This document shows, one piece after another, positions 11,011 to 22,277 of a DNA stretch of 64,000 nt. Numbering within the stretch: position 1 is the stretch's first letter; every line of letters begins with the position of its first letter. The notes beneath the pieces were generated by a model. It was not told the DNA's origin. It made no database searches and saw only the letters and a list, made by a program, of their open reading frames with translations. Position numbers and translations under genes: made by a program. This DNA comes from Cavia porcellus (Eukaryota > Chordata > Mammalia > Rodentia > Caviidae): contig NW_026947484.1 in assembly GCF_034190915.1 (NCBI RefSeq), forward strand, positions 183,762,982 through 183,826,981. Reading direction: 5' to 3'.

Positions 11011-11449
11011 TGATACAATTTTCGAGACAGCAAAAAAGATAAGAAATATGAAATAAAAATGGCCTTTGTTTTAAGAATGTGGAGAGAGACTCCATGACCT
11101 CTGTCTGGCTTTCTCTCTGCCGGACACGTGATGTGAGGGGATACACATAGCTTAAGTTTGGGGTGGAGCCTAAGGGGCATTACTGATGCACAGTTAGCCC
11201 ATTGGAACTTATTTCACACCACAGGTAAATTGCTTAGGGACAAGGAAGATGACCTTTCACCTCTTAGCCCATTGGAACTTATTTCACACCACAGGTAAAT
11301 TGCTTAGGGACAAGGAAGATGACCTTTCACCTCTTAGCCCATTGGAACTTATTTCACACCACAGGTAAATTGCTTAGGGACAAGGAAGATGACCTTTCAC
11401 CTCCCAGTGCCTCCCACTACAGCGTCTCATTTAGGGCAAAATTCTTTCA
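11011..11449 (-). repeat. 3' LTR of the provirus, with a 70-bp triplication
   Basis: On the minus strand the LTR begins TGAAAGAATTTTGCCC and ends GAAAATTGTATCA, with an AATAAA-type signal near 11050. It is about 134 bp longer than the other LTR, almost wholly because a 70-bp block is present three times at 11194-11403. Confidence 0.85.
11194..11403 (+). repeat. Three near-identical tandem copies of a 70-bp LTR unit
   Basis: Copies are 11194-11263, 11264-11333 and 11334-11403, with an exact period of 70. Each holds 'ttagcccattggaac' and 'caggtaaattgcttaggg'. The sequence ATTGG on the plus strand is a CCAAT box read on the provirus strand. The 5' LTR has a single diverged copy at about 16088-16158. 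Confidence 0.97.
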
Positions 11450-12159
11450 TTCCCATCTTTTTATTATTAGGAAGAAGGGCGAAGCTTTTCTTTCTTGTAC
11501 TGTTCCCTGCTGAAAGGGGGTGCTCTACTAGGGTTTAGAAAGGTCGACAGGATGACAGTTGATGCCCATGTAAAAGCTGGTGCCAGGTGTTTTAACCAGA
11601 ACAACTTTATGACTGGTGAATTCCCACACATTAGACTGGAAAAACAAAGAGACAGGGTGTTATGAGGAGGCATGGCACTATCATATTTAAGGACCCAGAT
11701 GAGGTAGAAGGAAAGATGCCTTTGATTTAGATATGTCGTTTTATCAGGACCATGCTGAGGTAGAATCATTGCCATGGTGAGGTAGAATTCTGAAAAGTAA
11801 GCGTGGGGTTAGGAGGAGTGAAGTTATGAGACGTGATTATTCCCCCATCTAAAAGGGTAAAAGTTAACAGGGTAGGTAGGTAAGACTTGTCTCTGGTACG
11901 CATGATGTGGGAGTCTTTAGGAAAGACTGTTGAGAGTCCTGCTATAAAAATGATGATTAATAGAATGTAAGAAATTAGGAACCAAATTGGATAAAAAAAA
12001 AAAAAAAAACATGCCTTAGCCTGAGAGTTGTGGCTGTGGGGCCGTCATGAAACGAAGATGGGTAGATGACAGAAGATGAGATGACCACTCAGAATGATCA
12101 GATTTAGGGCTGGGAGGGCACCACTTAGCCTGAGTGATGTGAAACCAGGATGGAAATCT

Positions 12160-12770
12160 AGCAACTTTGACCACTGTTGAGGTTGCCAAAAAGACCAGGT
12201 ATGGACTGCTCCACCTTGGTTGTAGTCCTTGTGATGATTTGCTGTAACAGGACTTCAGTAAGTATATCAGCAGTTTCCCTGGTTGTGGGAAAGGCTTTTA
12301 TTTATCCTGAAAAAGTACAAAAAAAGGTGAGAAGATAAAATTTATCTGTCAGTCTTGACTAGGGTTGTATCTGAGAAATTGGTGAATAGGAAAGGAAGGG
12401 GCTGCTATATATCCCTGAGGAGAGGTTTTATTAGAGATAACAGGCGTAAGATGTTGAGACCTCAGAGTGTCTGGGTCAGTATGCATAAACACAAAGAAGT
12501 AGAAAAGCATTTTTGAGATTTAGGACTGTAAAGTGAGTGGTGGAGGGAGGGATGTGAGAGAGCTTGGTATAAGAGTTTGGGTGGATTGCGGTACTAGCAC
12601 TATTGAGAATCCTAAGGTCTTGTACTAGAGGGTAAGACCTATCCAGCTTGAGTACCAGTAGAATAGGAATATTATAGGGTGAATGGGTAGGTTTAAGAAA
12701 ACCACTGTCTAAAGTTGCTTAATTATAGGTTTAAGTCCCTGATTTACATTTAGTTTGGAAGCTATGGGAT
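12160..12770 (-). pseudogene. Provirus pol remnant: reverse transcriptase joined to integrase
   Basis: On the minus strand, a stretch around 12310-12560 shows the spaced pattern of the gammaretrovirus reverse transcriptase palm (a phenylalanine-rich segment, then a D-P-D-T element, then a P-Q-G-like element). It is followed within tens of bases (about 12315-12220) by an integrase-like segment with 'AFPTT' and 'ETADILTEVLLQ'. The RNase H and most of the connection are absent, so an internal deletion has joined the two. Several stops and shifts break all frames. Confidence 0.7.
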
Positions 12771-13196
12771 ATTTGGGGAACACAAGGAGAAATTGAAGGA
12801 TCCCTGAGATGAATTAAAATAGGCATGGCATGGGCAGCACAGGTGGGATTGGAGGTATCTCAAACTATGGGATTGACCAGAGAAGAAGCAAGTCTGGAAC
12901 CTGCATGAAATAGACCCTGTCTGTAAAGGCTGAATAGGTTAGCTGACAATACCCCCTATAGAGACTGAGGACTTAATATAGTGGCCTGAAAACTCAGGAA
13001 GAACCCTATACATGGCCTCTATGTTCACAAGTATAGAGAATGTCTTACCTGAGATCTCTAGTGGGACTTGGGACTCTGAGAAGGACACCTAAATGGGGGC
13101 TGTAGACCCCAGCTGGATCAGTCTTCAGCAGCAAGTCCAAGCAGATCTGTTAGCACTGAATCTGGCAGTGTTGGCATTTCCTGTGAGGGCTAGAGG

Positions 13197-13400
13197 TTAG
13201 GATGGCTTACGCACTTGCTGGTGGCTAGGACAGTCCAGTAGCCCTGGGGTAAGGCCCCAAAGGAACCCCAGGATGGGGTGCTCTCTTACCCAATGTCCTT
13301 CTGCTGCATTTGAAGCATGGCCCATGGAGGGCTCAGGCAGCTCCACCTTGTGTTGGTTTACCTGTCTCAGAGCTCCAAGTGTCACTGCTAAAAGATCAGA
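13197..13400 (-). pseudogene. Provirus gag remnant: nucleocapsid zinc-knuckle region
   Basis: The minus strand carries the two halves of a CCHC zinc knuckle (CFKC, and GHWVRE) at about 13270-13320. They lie in different frames because of a small insertion or deletion, so the knuckle is broken. A proline/glycine-rich tail follows, as in gammaretroviral nucleocapsids. Upstream gag (about 13400-15300) is recognisable mainly by its GC-rich, proline-rich part at 14820-15300. Confidence 0.65.
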
Positions 13401-14769
13401 TTGTTATTTTTTTATCTCTGTTGTTGAAAACACGAAAAGCCATATTAAGAAGGTCTCCCTGTGGGGTTTGAGGGCCAAGTTTAGCCTTTTGTTTTGGGAT
13501 CTGGTCCATAGTAAAAGGTATCTGTAGAATTAATTAAGTATGCAGGAGTCAAATAGTACAATCAACAGGATATTTATGATCATACCTTAGTAATGGCTTC
13601 CCATAAGGAGGGTAAGGTCCAGGGAATTTTAGGAACTGACATGTCATTTATTTGTCATATATAAGTATCTCTTTATGCTGTTTGAATGTATAATGCCATC
13701 TGATTTTTGGAGGATGGCCTGTTTTATTTTATCTTTTTATTTGGGAGAGAGATCAGCTATGGTGTCATTTAACACCAGTTGAGTATGGTTAATTATGGCT
13801 AGGCAGAGGGCTGAGCCAGGGCAGGTGGATGGGCTGGGAAAGGCTCAAGCCTGGCCTCTGCCCCAGTGTTGGTCTTATTGTTTTGCATGTATCATATAAC
13901 CTTTCTGGAAAAGATCTGGTGGATCCCAGCAAAAGGAATCTACAAGAAATTTATAATTATCTCTTAATTTCAGTTGTTGAACATCTAGAAGATTGATAAC
14001 AGTACAGTACAGTATAGGCAGTAAACTTAACATAGAACATTAAATGACTATTAACCATGAGTGTTTTAACATTTGAACACTGAAGAAATTTGTGAAGCAT
14101 CTCTAAGCATATGTCTGGATCCGAAAGAAAACACTTGTCATCATACATTACATAAATTTTTGTTTAGAAATTATTTGACTGGTTTACTTATCTTGGTCTG
14201 ATTTGTATCTCTTGGCTGAAACACAAGAAAAAGGCAGCAGAAACAATCTTGATTTTATATTTGAAAGCATGAATATACCATCAGATCAGCAACAATGAAT
14301 TGTCTTAGTTTTATGAACTTTAGTTGAGGTGTCTCCCATAAGAGATTATTGCAGGCTTTAATTGATAAACAAGGCTGGTAAAATTACCAGGTGGCCACTT
14401 TCCCTGTTCATCAATTGAAGTCTTGTCTAATATCTCCTCAGCCCAAGAGATTTTATTTAACCAGTTTTAGCACCATTTTGACCAGCTGGCAAACTAGGTG
14501 GAAGCATGTTTTTTTAATCTATAACCCATATAAACCTTGATTAAATGGTTTGAGAATGTAAAAAAGGAAAAAATTGTTGAGCTCAAATAAAAACTTGAAT
14601 TGCCGTTTACAGAGTAGACAAATGGACAAACATGGACAGATATGTGTATAGTATAAATGGACTGAACAAACAACAGATGTATCTTATAAAATCAGAGTGC
14701 ACTCAAATATATTTGGCCAATTTGAACTATATTAAATAAGGCTGGTGTGAACCCTTTTGTAGATTAATT

Positions 14770-15300
14770 AATAGAAATCTCTTGAAATAAGAATTGGCCC
14801 TTTTTTTCTCCCACCACATTTGGTTGTCTCCTCCTCCTCCTCACCACCTCTGCCCCTAGCAGCAGAGTGCTTGAGGGCCGGGGCAGGAGCTGGGGTGAGA
14901 CACAAGGAGCATGCAGGGGTGTGGAGCACGAAAGGTGGGCATGGGGCTGGGGTGTGGCGTGAGAGCCTAGAGCAGCCCATGCAGCCCTGTTGGTGCGCAC
15001 TGCACACACCCAGCCTGCCTCAGCCTGTGCCACCTGCGTTGTCTGCACCGCCAGTGCATAGCCCAATACTGTCCTTTTGTACCTCCCCCATCCTGGCTCT
15101 CATGGGGAAAGGCAGGCTGCCAGGCAGCGTGGGGAGGGATTGAGAAATGGGTAAAGAGGGGGAGGAAAGGAGGACACTGAGAAAGCTGCGGGAATTGGTG
15201 TAGGAGATATAGGGGAGAAGCTGTAAAGAAAGAAGCCATCTCCTAAGTGTGGGGAGGGGGAGGTATCCTGGAGAAGCAGAGGAAGAGAGGGCACATGCTT
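14770..15300 (-). pseudogene. GC-rich gag-like region of the provirus
   Basis: This 530-bp block is markedly more GC-rich than its surroundings and has overlapping open frames on both strands (up to 107 codons). The minus-strand frames are rich in proline and serine and include a 'PPLYP' motif, as found in late-domain parts of gag proteins. I take the open frames to be an effect of composition in decayed gag, not a cellular gene. Confidence 0.45.
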
Positions 15301-15879
15301 AAAACAAAGGCCTAAAGATGGAGAATTTTTGCAAACTTGTCGCCAGTGTGATAAGCTATAAATAAAAGATCAATCAGCTTTTGGGTTTTAGGTAGCCTTT
15401 TGAACCAGGCACCCCATAGGTATGCTTTTTGGGGGACAGGAAGTGGTTCCCATGATCAAATCACAGTCAGGTGAGCCAATGGACCGTGAGCTAAGCTGGG
15501 TCAGGCTGTCACTGGCCTCTTAGACTGATGGTAATTGGTTCCAAAACTCATGTTTCTTGATGGTCACCAAAAGGCACGAGTGGATTTCCTGTGGATTAGT
15601 AATGGCTCTGCCTTGGGGCTGCCCAAGGGATGTGAGAGCACTATGCCAGTCCAGGGAATGGAAAGAAAATCTGGAATGGGGCCTGGCCCCATCCCAGAGT
15701 AATCTTCGGACAGAATTGGCTCACCTGAAGTAAATGAATTAGACTGGTGTTGTTTACAAACCAGCAGTGACAAGTTTAGCAGCTCCCGTGTGTTGAGAAG
15801 TGAGGAATTAATCCAGGATGCAGTCCAGTCCATGAATCGGCAGGGGACTCAGACTGGGAGCCAGGAGTCACTTGTCTAC

Positions 15880-15899
15880 AATTCCCGGTCAGGGTGTCA
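15880..15899 (-). other. Retroviral primer-binding site, tRNA-Glu-like
   Basis: Two bases after the 5' LTR end (TATCA, at 15902) the minus strand reads TGACACCCTGACCGGGAATT. The middle, CCCTGACCGGGAAT, is identical to the complement of the 3' end of tRNA-Glu(CUC); the first few bases have drifted from the expected TGGTT. The position is exactly where a primer site should be. Confidence 0.75.
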
Positions 15900-15901
15900 T
15901 C

Positions 15902-16206
15902 TGATAGAATTTTCATTGTGGCTAAAAAGATAAGAAATATGAAATAAAGGTAGCCTTTATTTTAAGAATGTGGAGAAAGACTCCATGACCTCTGGGGTCT
16001 GGCTTTCTCTCTGCTGGACACATGGTGTGGAGGCATACACATAGTTTAGGTTTGGGGTGGAGCCTAAGGGGCATTACTAATGCACAGGTAGCCCATTGGA
16101 ATTCATTTCGCACCACAGGTAAATTGCTTAGGGGTGAGGAAGATGACCTTTCTCCTCCCAGTGCCTCCCACCGCTACAGCGTCTCATTTAGGGCAAAATC
16201 GTTTAA
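15902..16206 (-). repeat. 5' LTR of the provirus
   Basis: A 305-bp LTR aligning throughout with 11011-11449 apart from the 70-bp triplication. It starts TTAAACGATTTTGCCC on the minus strand (the expected TG start has mutated) and ends GAAAATTCTATCA. The 'gaaataaaggtagccttt' region near 15940 contains the polyadenylation signal in reverse. Confidence 0.85.
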
Positions 16207-16287
16207 CTAGGTATAGCTATCGGTCTTAATGCCTGAAATATTTGACCTTTTTGCTAAAGTACTGAAGCCTTAATGATATAGAAGCAT

Positions 16288-16885
16288 GAAACTCTCAACC
16301 TACTATGTCCAGTATGAGTTCATGTTTTCTAAAATGGAAGAATGAATTTTAGGATCAACACAGGTTAAGAGAAGAATATATTTATTGAGGGAGAAAAAAA
16401 GCTTCTGTCTGAGAGAGAGAGAAGGGGTCTCAAGCAGGTTGCCAAAGACACTGTCTTTTCTAGGGACTTTTATAGAGTAAAATCATGAGGTTAGATGGGT
16501 TCAAGTAGGGAAAAATGAGAATTTGCAAGGTGGGCATAAGGCGGGACAGAACTGTGGTCAATTAGTAAGATTAATTGCTCAGGTAAAATTGATTAAATAA
16601 GGAGCAAATGGGGGTTGAGTCACATAGTAAGGGGCATCTTAACAGGAATGACTCTTCCTGTAGTGGGTCAGATGCTGACTCCTGACTTCTCTGGGTAGTA
16701 GAGAACTATTTGGACTGTGGATCCTTAGCATGTTGTTGTATTTGCTTTGCCTTTTGTCTTGAGATCTGGCCCACAACAGGAGCCCCAAAGCTGCTAGATA
16801 ATTGAACTTCTGCTCTGGCTCCTTTGACGGCCCAGCCCTATCTGACTGCCTAAAGTATTTCTAACTAACTCAGCTGCCTGTAACA
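16288..16885 (-). mobile_element. Solo-type class I LTR
   Basis: On the minus strand it begins TGTTACAGGCAGCTGAG, has 'tcaataaatatattcttctc' (polyadenylation signal, about 16375-16395) and ends near 'agtaggttgagagtttca'. It aligns along its length with the plus-strand LTR at 18865-19440 with moderate divergence. No internal retroviral sequence adjoins it. The interval 16890-18120 contains no recognisable feature. Confidence 0.75.
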
Positions 16886-18125
16886 CTAACACCTTTAAAA
16901 AGCCCATCTGACTCATTTTATCAGATGCTTGGACATTCTTAAACAAGCTTGGATTTGTAGAAGGTACCAAGGTTTCAACTAAAAACATGAAATCTGAAAC
17001 ACCATAAGCACTGCTCTCAGTGGATGCATTCTTAATGCAAAAGTAATATCTCTTAGAAAAAATGCCATAATGGGCTAAAGGATAGATTCGTAAATGTTTA
17101 TAAAAAGCACATTAGAAATGTATTTAGCACAGGTAATGGTGCTGAGCAGGGGGGAAAGGAGGAAATGTACCTATTAGTGTTGGTTGATGGCGTCTTCTTA
17201 TACAGAGATGTTGGCAGCATTTCTGCTTGGATGACTAATTAGGACTAATTTTTACTTTTATATTTATTTTAGTTAATGGGATCTAGGAGTATAATAACCT
17301 GGTGAGAATTTCTGTGCAAATAGCAATCAAATTAGTCTTATTCATGAAACTCATAAGTAAGCTGTAATTCAGCATTTTATATCTTGGGAAAATAAAACTG
17401 GGGTCACGTTGTTTAAGAGGATAAGGGAATTTAACAGAACACTAGGGAATTCATAGCAGATTTATGAGGAAGATGCATCCTAACTGGAAGCTTAATTGTG
17501 ATTTAAATTACCGGTCAAGCTGTGTGATGTGTTTTCTATTTAGGGGAAGATCTTTGGGGAGATAGGGAATGCTTGTTTTAAGAGGAAACAGGAAATAAAT
17601 TTAAAAAAACAGATTGTACTTTCTGTTTTTCTTTTACAATTTCAAGCTGTTTTAAGTCAAATTGCCCTTAAGTTCTTAATGAGGCTGTTGTGAAATTTCC
17701 TTGTTTTGCTTTGTGTTATTCTGCCCTCTGTTCCAGAGCAGATATTTTACTTTACAGTAATACAAAAGATATAGGCAGCATATCTGCCGACACACTAATA
17801 TGGGAAACAGAGATAAGCTATTCTCTGCCTTTCCAGGAGTGTGACATTCTACCAATTTAGGTTGAGTCACACAAAATTAGCAAGTTCTGCAGAGAGAAGG
17901 GGCCTGAAGAATTATAGTCACATATTCTGCAAATAGAGAAACAAAGGCTTCTAGTGGTTTTCTTCAATTGATTTTTTATCTCAAGTAACTTTAAGTCTAA
18001 TGAAGAAATAAAATTTGTGTACAAATAACTTAAATTGAAACAATAAAAAGCGATTCCCTAAAAAATAAAACTTATAATTGGAGACTGACTCTGGAGGGGA
18101 GATTTCTATTAAGAAAACAATTAGG

Positions 18126-18212
18126 GGGCTGGAGATTTAGCTCAGCAGGATAAGCACCTGCCTTGCAAGCAGGCATTCTTGAGTTCTATCCCTGGTACTG
18201 ATAAAAAAAAAA
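18126..18212 (+). mobile_element. ID-type SINE
   Basis: Body 'gggctggagatttagctcag', then 'ataagcacctgccttgcaag' and 'gagttctatccctggtact', then an A-rich tail. A-box and B-box positions match the other ID copies in the window. The insertion lies beside the right arm of the inverted repeat. Confidence 0.9.
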
Positions 18213-18234
18213 AGATTTAGGGAAGAATTCTTTA

Positions 18235-18370
18235 AATTAAGAACTGATATCTATGGTCATATAATCTACAACATACCATGAAAATTTTTGCAATGCCATT
18301 TGCTGACACTGTAAGGAAATAAATGCTTGTTGAATGAATGGGTGAACTCTAGTCCAGCTCTGGACACTTC
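18235..18370 (-). repeat. Right arm of a 140-bp inverted repeat
   Basis: This is the reverse complement of 10835-10975 with a few substitutions and one single-base gap. The arms enclose 7.3 kb that includes the provirus and one LTR. Confidence 0.7.
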
Positions 18371-18864
18371 CTGCCTAATATTGCCTTCTCCACTGTTGAA
18401 GTTCATCAACAATTAATACCAGTACCACCATATAGACTTCCGCAAGGGAGGTGGAAGAGTCAAGGATGAGAGCAATCCTCTAAAATGAAATTAAAATCAC
18501 CAGCTTCTTTAGAACATGGAAGCAAGGCCAAGTCAAGTAAAGAACTTTTAAATAATCTTTCCCTAAAATTTTAGAAATAAATATGGAAAAACAATCCATA
18601 GAATATGGTGAAAAGAGAAAAGGATCTGAATTACACGATATCCTAGAATGTATGGGATCCATGTTATTTGTGTGGAACCCAAGAGCAACAAATGCTAAGT
18701 AAAGTGCTCCTATATCTCTTCCTCATTTGATCCTCCCTATCTGCTGCCCTATTCAGTTTTAGTTTCTCTGTGCTGTAGGTTTGAGGATCAGCTTCACTGG
18801 GCTGTTTCCTTGCACAGAGCAAACTTACAAACTAGAATTGATGTGGAGAACTGAGAAGTCCTAA

Positions 18865-19440
18865 TGTTGCAGGCAGCTGAGTATCATAGGCAGTGAGACA
18901 GGGCTAGGCCCTCAAAGGAGCCAGTGCATAAGCTTACATACCTGGCAACTTCCAAGGAGACAGACACCTCCTTTCAGGCCTCAAGACAAAAGATCGAACA
19001 AATACACCAAGAATTGATATTCTAAATAGTTCCCTATCACCCTGCTAAAGCCAAGAGTCTCATTCCAACCCCGTAGGGAAGAGTCACTGCTCCTTAAGAA
19101 TGTCGCTTTCTACTTGACTAGCTTCTCTGTTTGTCCCTAATGTAATCAATTTTACCTGAACTGTTGATCTTATGGGCTAACTATAGTTATGGCCCACCTT
19201 ATGCCCATCTGCTTTGTGAGTTCTCAGTCTTTCCCCAACTTGAACCCATATTGCCCCATGATTTTGTCCCCAGAAAAGACAGAGTCCTGGGCAGCCTGCT
19301 GGGGACCTCTTCTGTCTCTCTCAGACAGAAGCTTTCTTTATCTCAATAAATACATCCTGCTCTTAACTTCTATTGTTCCTAAAATACTCTTCAATTTTAG
19401 AGAACACGAACTCACGGCCACAGTAGGTTGGGAATTTCAT
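18865..19440 (+). mobile_element. Solo-type class I LTR (same family as 16288-16885)
   Basis: It begins TGTTGCAGGCAGCTGAG, contains 'ctcagacagaagctttcttt' and 'tcaataaatacatcctgctc', and ends 'agtaggttgggaatttca'. Two overlapping open frames (61 and 105 codons) lie inside and are not coding. The flanks 19440-19970 show no recognisable gene. Confidence 0.75.
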
Positions 19441-19985
19441 TCCCCTGTATCCCTAATAGGAAGAAACATCTCCTGGAAGAATTTGTTTAGTTTGTTTGAT
19501 ATTTGAGTTGAAACCTTAAGGTGAACTATGGGTTAGCTAAGTGGAGACCAGGAAGGAGCAGTCCAAATGGACAAAAAAATGGTTTTTATAGGAAATAACC
19601 AACTGGTAAATTGTTGATTTTGTTATGGATTTATATTACTTGTATAGCAAATGTTTTGCTGTATTCTGCAGAATCTTTCTTGAGGGCAAAGGTGGACATT
19701 TCTCCAACTGGCAAGCATGTCGGCTACTGATTGTTCACCATCCACAAGCACTGCTTCCCTCAAGGGAAACTGGTTAGCTCAAGGTTTTACCTCCTCCTCT
19801 GTGACTGTTTGATGGAGGAACTGTGACAGTCCTTCAACCAGAACAGCTATGAAGTATCCAGCTTTCCATACCATCAACTGAGACCTTCATTCTCACCCAA
19901 CTGCAGTTCAATTTCTGTCTCTGACCAACTGCATTTTCAGTGCTGGGTCAAAGTGTTCCGGAAGGCACTGTCAAATAAGCTTTCT

Positions 19986-22277
19986 TTTTTATTTTTATTT
20001 ATTTAATTTCATTTAAAAGAGATTAAGACAAAAAAGTACAGAACAAAGCAGATCAGGACAGAACTATGTAAGTAACACAGTACTTCACCACAGTCCAACC
20101 CGACATTAACAGTAGCTGCCATAATGTTTCTTTCTTTGAAATAGTTAAGCATACCTTCACATACAATACTATCAAACATACCAAAGTAGTATAAAACCAT
20201 TCAAGAGAATGAAAGTATTACAGAACATTCAAACCCAAATAAATAGAAAATGAACAGTGACTACTCTATTATCTCATTTTCTATATAAAACTTGTTTATA
20301 CTATCACACATATTAAAATCCAATAAGATACAACATGATAGAACCAATGGGAACAGAAGAACAAAAGCATGGTAGGACTTCAAAGCAAGATGATATTAAA
20401 TCAGCCATGGCGGTATAATGTCTTGTTTTCTTCAAAATAGCTCTTCATACCATCTCACATAATAAAATCAAAATAAAACCTTCCAGCTAATGAATGAAAA
20501 CATTATAAGGCTTCAAAGCAATGTAGTGGGGAATCATGATTACCATAAATTCTTATGTATTCTTACCATTTCTTACACTAGGGGGACTATATGGTATTTC
20601 TACATGTGAGTTTGATTTATTTCACTTATGAGTATGGTCTCAAGTTGCATCCATTTATTTATAAATATCTCAATGTGATCATTCTTTATAGCTGAGCAGT
20701 ACTCCATTGTATAAAAAATGCCACAACTTTTTTTATCCATTCCTCAGGTGATGGACACTTAGGTTGTTTCCAAGATCTGGCTATTACAAATTGTGCTGCT
20801 ATAAACATGGGTGCACATATATCAGTACTCAAAAATCAATAGTATTCCTATACACTAACAACAAAATCACTGAGAGAGAAATAAGAGAAGCCACACCCTT
20901 CACACTAACATCCAAAAAACTGAAATACTTAGAAATTAATCTCACAAAAGAAGTAAAAGATCTATACAGGGAAAATTATAATACCCTGAAAAAAGAAATC
21001 AAAAAGGATCTCAGAACATGGAAAGACATCCCTTGTTCATGGATAGGAAGAATAAATATTGTGAAAATGGCCATTCTCCCAAAACTGTTATACAGATTCA
21101 ATGCAATCCCAATGAAAATGCCATCAACATACCTCATAGATCTAGAGAAATTAATCATAAAATTCATCTGGAATCAGAAGAGATCTAGATTAGCAAAAGC
21201 AATTCTAAGCAGCAAAAGCAAGGCAGGAGGCATCACAATCCCTGACTGGAAGTTATACTACAAAGCTACTATAATAAAATCAACATGGTACTGGAATAAA
21301 AACAGATCTGAAGATCAATGAAATAGATTAGAAGATACAACCACAACTACAGATACACTCAACCACCTTTGTTTTTTGTATTAGGGACTGAACTCATGAC
21401 CTTGTACTTGCCAGGCAGGTGATTATGCTACTGAGCTAAATCCCCACCCCAACCTTCTTATTTTTGATAAAGAGGCCAAACATGTTCACTGGAAGAATGA
21501 CAATCTCTTTAATAAATGGTGCTGAAAAAACTGGCTCTCCATATGCTGAAAACTAAAACTAGACCTATGCCTATCACCAAATTCTAAACTAAAATTTAAA
21601 TGGATCAAAGATCTAAATATTAAAAAACACTAAATCTGTTGGAGGACAAATTAGGTAAAAATCTTGAAGACATAAGGGTAGGTAGAAAATTCATGTGCAG
21701 GAATCAAACCGCACAGGAAACACTTCCCAGAATTAATAACTGGCATCACATCTTATTAAATGGGATTTGAAGTCCCGTTTCTGCGTGTCAAAAGAAATCT
21801 CTAGCATAGTGAAAATAAAACTCACAAACTGGGAAAAAATCTTAGTGAACTGTCCCTCAGACAAAGGTCTTGTGTCTAAAACATATAAAGAATTTTAAAA
21901 AATCAGACCCCCAAAAGTCGAAGACCCAATCCAAAAATGGCCATCTGAGATGAATACACAGTTCTCAGATGAAGAAATACAAATGGCAAATAAATACATG
22001 AAAAAAATGTTCATTATCATTAATCATTAGGGAAAAGCAAATTAAAACAACACTGAGATTCCATGTCACTCCAGAAAGAATGGCCAGGATCAAGAATACC
22101 ACCAGCAACAAATGCTGGAGGGGTTGTGGGGAAAAGTAGACTGGTGCTACCACTGTGGAGGTCAACTGGAGATTCCTCAAAAAGCTGGCATTGGAAGTCC
22201 CATTTGACCCAGCTATTCCACTTCTAGGCGTATTCCCAGAAGAATTCAAAACATCATACCACAGTGGTATATGTGCC
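19986..22277 (-). mobile_element. L1 insertion with inverted 5' part (twin priming)
   Basis: The left part (19986 to about 20828) is minus-oriented: A-rich tail, 3' UTR units, then the ORF2 C-terminal end. The right part (about 20830-22277) is plus-oriented ORF2, including a 185-codon frame at 20764-21321 whose C-terminal part ([21 protein letters not shown]) is the conserved L1 ORF2 region after the reverse transcriptase. The two parts meet at nearly the same L1 position. Target duplication: AAATAAGCTTTCT (19973-19985) against AAATAACTTTCT (22278-22289). An ID SINE interrupts it at 21368-21453. Stops and shifts make ORF2 non-functional. Confidence 0.9.
21368..21453 (-). mobile_element. ID-type SINE nested in the L1
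   Basis: The plus strand reads 'gtattagggactgaactcatgaccttgtacttgccaggcaggtg...tgagctaaatccccacccc', the reverse complement of an ID body. It splits the ORF2 segment of the twin-primed L1 and so is younger than that insertion. Confidence 0.88.

Larger units (their letters stand above)
11011..16206 (-). mobile_element. Class I endogenous retrovirus provirus with tRNA-Glu-like primer site, internally deleted
   Basis: A 5.2-kb provirus in minus orientation. The 5' LTR is 15902-16206, the 3' LTR 11011-11449, and both sides carry the 5-bp duplication CTAGG (11006-11010 and 16207-16211). The primer-binding site follows the 5' LTR, and a polypurine tract (AAAAAGATGGGA, minus, about 11450-11461) precedes the 3' LTR. 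Order on the minus strand is gag-like (about 15300 down to 13200), reverse transcriptase remnants (about 12770-12320), integrase remnant (about 12320-12160), and poorly recognisable 3' internal sequence. Every reading frame is broken and part of pol is missing, so it cannot encode proteins. The gammaretrovirus-like class is inferred from the nucleocapsid and integrase motifs. Confidence 0.88.

Noticed and set aside
11194..11403. CRISPR-like array from three equal repeats
   Set aside because: The copies are directly adjacent with no spacers, lie in a retroviral LTR, and the genome is mammalian.
14764..15239. Several overlapping 79-107 codon open frames on both strands
   Set aside because: They arise from the GC-rich gag-like block of the provirus; no frame has a complete recognisable domain.
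20764..21321. 185-codon frame as a possible gene
   Set aside because: The longest frame in the window, but it is L1 ORF2 sequence spanning the inversion point; its first part reads the other L1 segment antisense.
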